A stretch of DNA of 23,165 bases, from positions 1 through 23,165 of IMG/VR virus record IMGVR_UViG_3300034061_003404. One strand, 5' to 3'. The notes under the pieces are model-generated. The model searched no databases, was not told the origin of the DNA, and was given only the letters and a program-made list of their open reading frames with translations. The first letter of the stretch is position 1, and each line of letters begins with the position of its first letter. Shown here piece by piece: positions 21,608 to 23,165 of this stretch. The stretch comes from a virus. The translations under genes were made by a program, and so were the position numbers.

Positions 21608-21872
21608 ATCTAACCTTAATCTTTGCGTAACCTTTTTCCGAATCTAGTATTTCAATAGAACGGACTTTAGCATCCATATCTATCTCAATCATTGGATCAC
21701 CGACCATTAAAAATGGACCACCTTCAAAGTCAAACATTTCGGTGGTATTATCTTTGTCAACCGTAGAACAACGATAGTACAGAGTTTCCCCTTCAATAAT
21801 TAGGGAACCATCTGCATCTTCTGTAATTAAACGATTAACTCCGTATCTTGATTTTATCAGTTTTACCATCAT
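21600..21872 (-). CDS. Hypothetical small beta-rich protein
   Basis: A 90-residue protein with alternating hydrophobic residues (SLIIEGETLYYRCSTVD, FLMVGDPMIEIDMDAKVRSI) suggesting a small beta fold. No membrane segment is seen. The start is ATG 21872 or the next codon 21869. It lies 4 nt after the 3' end of tRNA-Gly with no clear ribosome-binding site. Function unknown. Confidence 0.6.
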   Translation of the reverse strand: MMVKLIKSRYGVNRLITEDADGSLIIEGETLYYRCSTVDKDNTTEMFDFEGGPFLMVGDPMIEIDMDAKVRSIEILDSEKGYAKIKVRYE

Positions 21873-22101
21873 ATAGTGCGGTAGGAGAGAATCGAACTCT
21901 CATGTCGGGTTTGGAAAACCCGCGTAATGAGCCATTATACGACGACCGCTTGTTTTCGCGCTCTTTTGCCATAAAGAGCCCTTGACTGATGCCACTATGG
22001 TTTCCATCTTGATAACCATTGTGATAAGCAGTTCTATAGTACCAAATTTGAAAGGCAATGATAGCGCACAGACCTGATATCGAAAGTAGTATTGTTTCCA
22101 T
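21835..22101 (-). CDS. Hypothetical membrane-anchored protein, frame runs through tRNA-Gly
   Basis: Up to 88 residues. The N-terminus METILLSISGLCAIIAFQIW is a single membrane anchor, followed by a Tyr/His/Gly-rich segment and FMAKERENKR. The first 52 residues are ordinary coding sequence. The rest is encoded by the whole tRNA-Gly gene and the start of the next gene. Either the gene truly ends with this tail, or the protein is a recent product of tRNA insertion. AAGG lies 13 nt upstream of the ATG, so translation initiation is weakly supported. Confidence 0.5.
   Translation of the reverse strand: METILLSISGLCAIIAFQIWYYRTAYHNGYQDGNHSGISQGLFMAKERENKRSSYNGSLRGFSKPDMRVRFSPTALYDGKTDKIKIRS
21877..21949 (-). 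tRNA. trnG: tRNA-Gly (anticodon TCC)
   Basis: Anticodon arm CGGGT-TTTCCAA-ACCCG, T-arm GAGAG-TTCGATT-CTCTC and a typical Gly D-region GTATAATGGCT. Acceptor GCGGTCG/CTACCGC has one C-U mismatch (pair 6:67). Discriminator is A. It is embedded in the frame of the 21835-22101 gene. Confidence 0.9.
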
Positions 22102-22148
22102 GCAAGTATGTTTGCCTTACCATATTTTGAACCGAATCTTAACTTTAG

Positions 22149-22222
22149 TACACCTACGGGGACTCGAACCCCGAGTCACCGCCTTGAAAGGGCGGGGATT
22201 TAGCCGGTTAATCTATAGGTGC
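22149..22222 (-). tRNA. trnE: tRNA-Glu (anticodon TTC)
   Basis: Acceptor GCACCTA/TAGGTGT (G1-U72), D-stem GATT/AATC, anticodon arm CCGCC-CTTTCAA-GGCGG, T-arm CGGGG-TTCGAGT-CCCCG, A73. TTC reads both Glu codons. It lies 54 nt downstream of the TrmH-like gene. Confidence 0.93.
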
Positions 22223-22276
22223 AGAAAGCCCCAATCACAAATCATAATATACGCCGGGGCCCAGCGAATGTATATA

Positions 22277-22822
22277 TCAACCTATTTGCACTCCGTTGCA
22301 AACCTTAGAGCAGTAATCATACATTGCGATACCGCTGGCTGTTCCAACATTTAGACTTCTCACTGATCCATACTGCCTAATATACACCAACTCATCACAC
22401 AAGTCAAGCAGTTTCTTCGGGATTCCAATCTGCTCCTGTCCAAAAATCATGAGGACAGGCTTACTGCATGGCCAACTAAACTCATCAATTGGCTTAGCAT
22501 CTCCAACATTGTCAACACCAACAACATACATGCCACGCATTGCCTTTAGAAGTTCTGCTTCTTGATCTTCCTTAAAATGGCGGAAGTGGGTATAGTTGTG
22601 TGTACCGACAGTTCCACGACGATCATATTGCTTATTTCCATAAATCCAAACGGAGTTGGCTAGAAATGCATTAGCATTACGAATCACCGTAGCAATGTTG
22701 AAATCATTTCCAAGATTACTGCAAAGAACAGTAAAGTTGTTGCGCTTGGTGTCAAGATCTGCAACAATATCATCGTGCTTCCAATAATGATAGTGGTCGA
22801 TGATGTTACGAGTTTCGCTCAC
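22277..22822 (-). CDS. SPOUT-family (TrmH/SpoU) RNA 2'-O-methyltransferase
   Basis: A 181-residue SPOUT methyltransferase. Motif 1 is NLGNDFNIATVIRNANAF, with the conserved N and R. Motif 2 is PVLMIFGQEQIGIP. Motif 3 is IRQYGSVRSLNVGTASGIAM. These three form the knotted SAM site of TrmH-type enzymes, which methylate the 2'-OH of tRNA or rRNA residues. The start is GTG at 22822 with GGAGG 7 nt upstream, giving a 4-nt overlap with the previous gene. The longer ATG-initiated frame contains that gene's region. It lacks an extra substrate-binding domain, so it is close to the minimal SPOUT length. tRNA genes follow directly downstream. Confidence 0.9.
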   Translation of the reverse strand: MSETRNIIDHYHYWKHDDIVADLDTKRNNFTVLCSNLGNDFNIATVIRNANAFLANSVWIYGNKQYDRRGTVGTHNYTHFRHFKEDQEAELLKAMRGMYVVGVDNVGDAKPIDEFSWPCSKPVLMIFGQEQIGIPKKLLDLCDELVYIRQYGSVRSLNVGTASGIAMYDYCSKVCNGVQIG

Positions 22823-23052
22823 TTGTCGTCCTCCTTTCGTGGCACAGGGACAATCGTCACCAGATCGTCGGGAGGTGCAGGAAGGTCGCGCACACCGCGT
22901 AGCACCTCTTGACCGAGCAACAGCAAGCGACATTCCCGCCTCGCCTCGTCGCGCTCTTTGATTAGCCGCTCAATCACTTCTGCGATCTCATCGGCACAGT
23001 TGATGCTGTGAGACAGTCTCTTGATCCTTGCGATGGCATCGTGTTCGTTCAC
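22819..23052 (-). CDS. Hypothetical small protein, GC-rich
   Basis: A 77-residue protein beginning (V)NEHDAIARIKRLSHSINCAD, mostly helical and charged, with a Pro-rich tail PAPPDDLVTIVPVPRKEDDK. No family is recognised. The GTG start at 23052 follows AAGGAGG at ideal spacing. The gene is much richer in GC (38 of 60 in one line) than others in the window. It is the first gene after a consensus promoter and overlaps the TrmH-like gene by 4 nt. Confidence 0.65.
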   Translation of the reverse strand: MNEHDAIARIKRLSHSINCADEIAEVIERLIKERDEARRECRLLLLGQEVLRGVRDLPAPPDDLVTIVPVPRKEDDK

Positions 23053-23074
23053 TTGGTTTCCTCCTTGTCGGTAG

Positions 23075-23103
23075 AGTATAGCAGGTAAATAGTGTGGTGT
23101 CAA
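23075..23103 (-). promoter_or_regulatory. Consensus sigma70 promoter
   Basis: TTGACA (23103-23098) and TATACT (23080-23075) are exactly 17 nt apart on the minus strand. The start lies about 15 nt before the AAGGAGG site of the next gene. The -35 box contains the stop codon of the preceding gene, as at gp32. Confidence 0.85.
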
Positions 23104-23165
23104 GCAAACATCTTGCGGATCTGCTGGTAGCCGTAGTATGCCATCACGGACACTCCCATGACGAT
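23100..23165 (-). CDS. C-terminal fragment of a hypothetical protein
   Basis: An open frame enters from the right edge and ends at TGA 23102-23100. The 21 visible residues read IVMGVSVMAYYGYQQIRKMF plus A. The hydrophobic start and basic end suggest a membrane segment with cytoplasmic tail. Start and full length are outside the window. Confidence 0.5.
   Translation of the reverse strand: MVMGVSVMAYYGYQQIRKMFA

Noticed and set aside
1-23165. CRISPR arrays, insertion sequences, integrase or attachment sites, retron or diversity-generating elements
   Set aside because: No regularly spaced repeats, transposase, integrase or reverse transcriptase motifs were seen in any frame.

Overview
The window is a stretch of a T4-like (straboviral-type) myophage genome. 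This rests on T4 marker genes (baseplate gp26, a gp51-sized companion, single-stranded-DNA-binding gp32, late-transcription co-activator gp33), two perfect TATAAATA late-promoter boxes, dense same-strand packing and a tRNA cluster without encoded CCA. The host is not settled. A circularly permuted, two-piece tmRNA gene points to a phage of a lineage whose hosts use that format (alphaproteobacteria, marine picocyanobacteria, some betaproteobacteria). No photosynthesis gene is present to decide.

Layout. (1) 1-2.9 kb, plus strand: end of a tail-tube-like gene, gp26, a 51-residue protein and a 629-residue tape-measure-like protein, closed by a two-way hairpin. (2) 2.9-4.15 kb, minus strand: gp32 from its own sigma70-type promoter, preceded by gp33. 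(3) 4.1-15.9 kb, minus strand: a sugar cassette of about sixteen genes, mostly joined by 4-nt start/stop overlaps. It holds Gmd and a perosamine-synthase-like aminotransferase (together a GDP-perosamine route), an epimerase, a methyltransferase, a GNAT acetyltransferase and about ten glycosyltransferase-like proteins. (4) 15.9-18.4 kb: a PD-(D/E)XK exonuclease, small unknown genes, a zinc-finger protein, and a structured non-coding stretch between a late promoter and a hairpin terminator. (5) 18.4-22.2 kb: an RNA module with eight recognisable tRNAs (Pro, Ser with the rare anticodon ACT, Tyr, Val, Asn, Leu-TAA, Leu-CAA, Gly-TCC, Glu-TTC make nine in all), one tRNA-like element, the permuted tmRNA, a cyclic-phosphate-processing receiver protein and small proteins packed against the tRNAs. 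(6) 22.3-23.2 kb: a SPOUT (TrmH-type) RNA methyltransferase and a GC-rich small gene behind a consensus sigma70 promoter.

How it fits together. The left part builds the tail and runs replication and late transcription. The cassette probably makes and attaches a sugar, either to virion proteins or to the host surface. The right part reinforces translation and RNA maintenance: it supplies tRNAs, rescues stalled ribosomes (tmRNA), and probably modifies and repairs RNA (TrmH, cREC). The standout is the phage-borne permuted tmRNA at 20.61-20.96 kb. Its acceptor stem with G3-U70, T-arm, PK1 pseudoknot, tag frame and stop-codon hairpin can all be read directly, in the order 3' half, spacer, 5' half.
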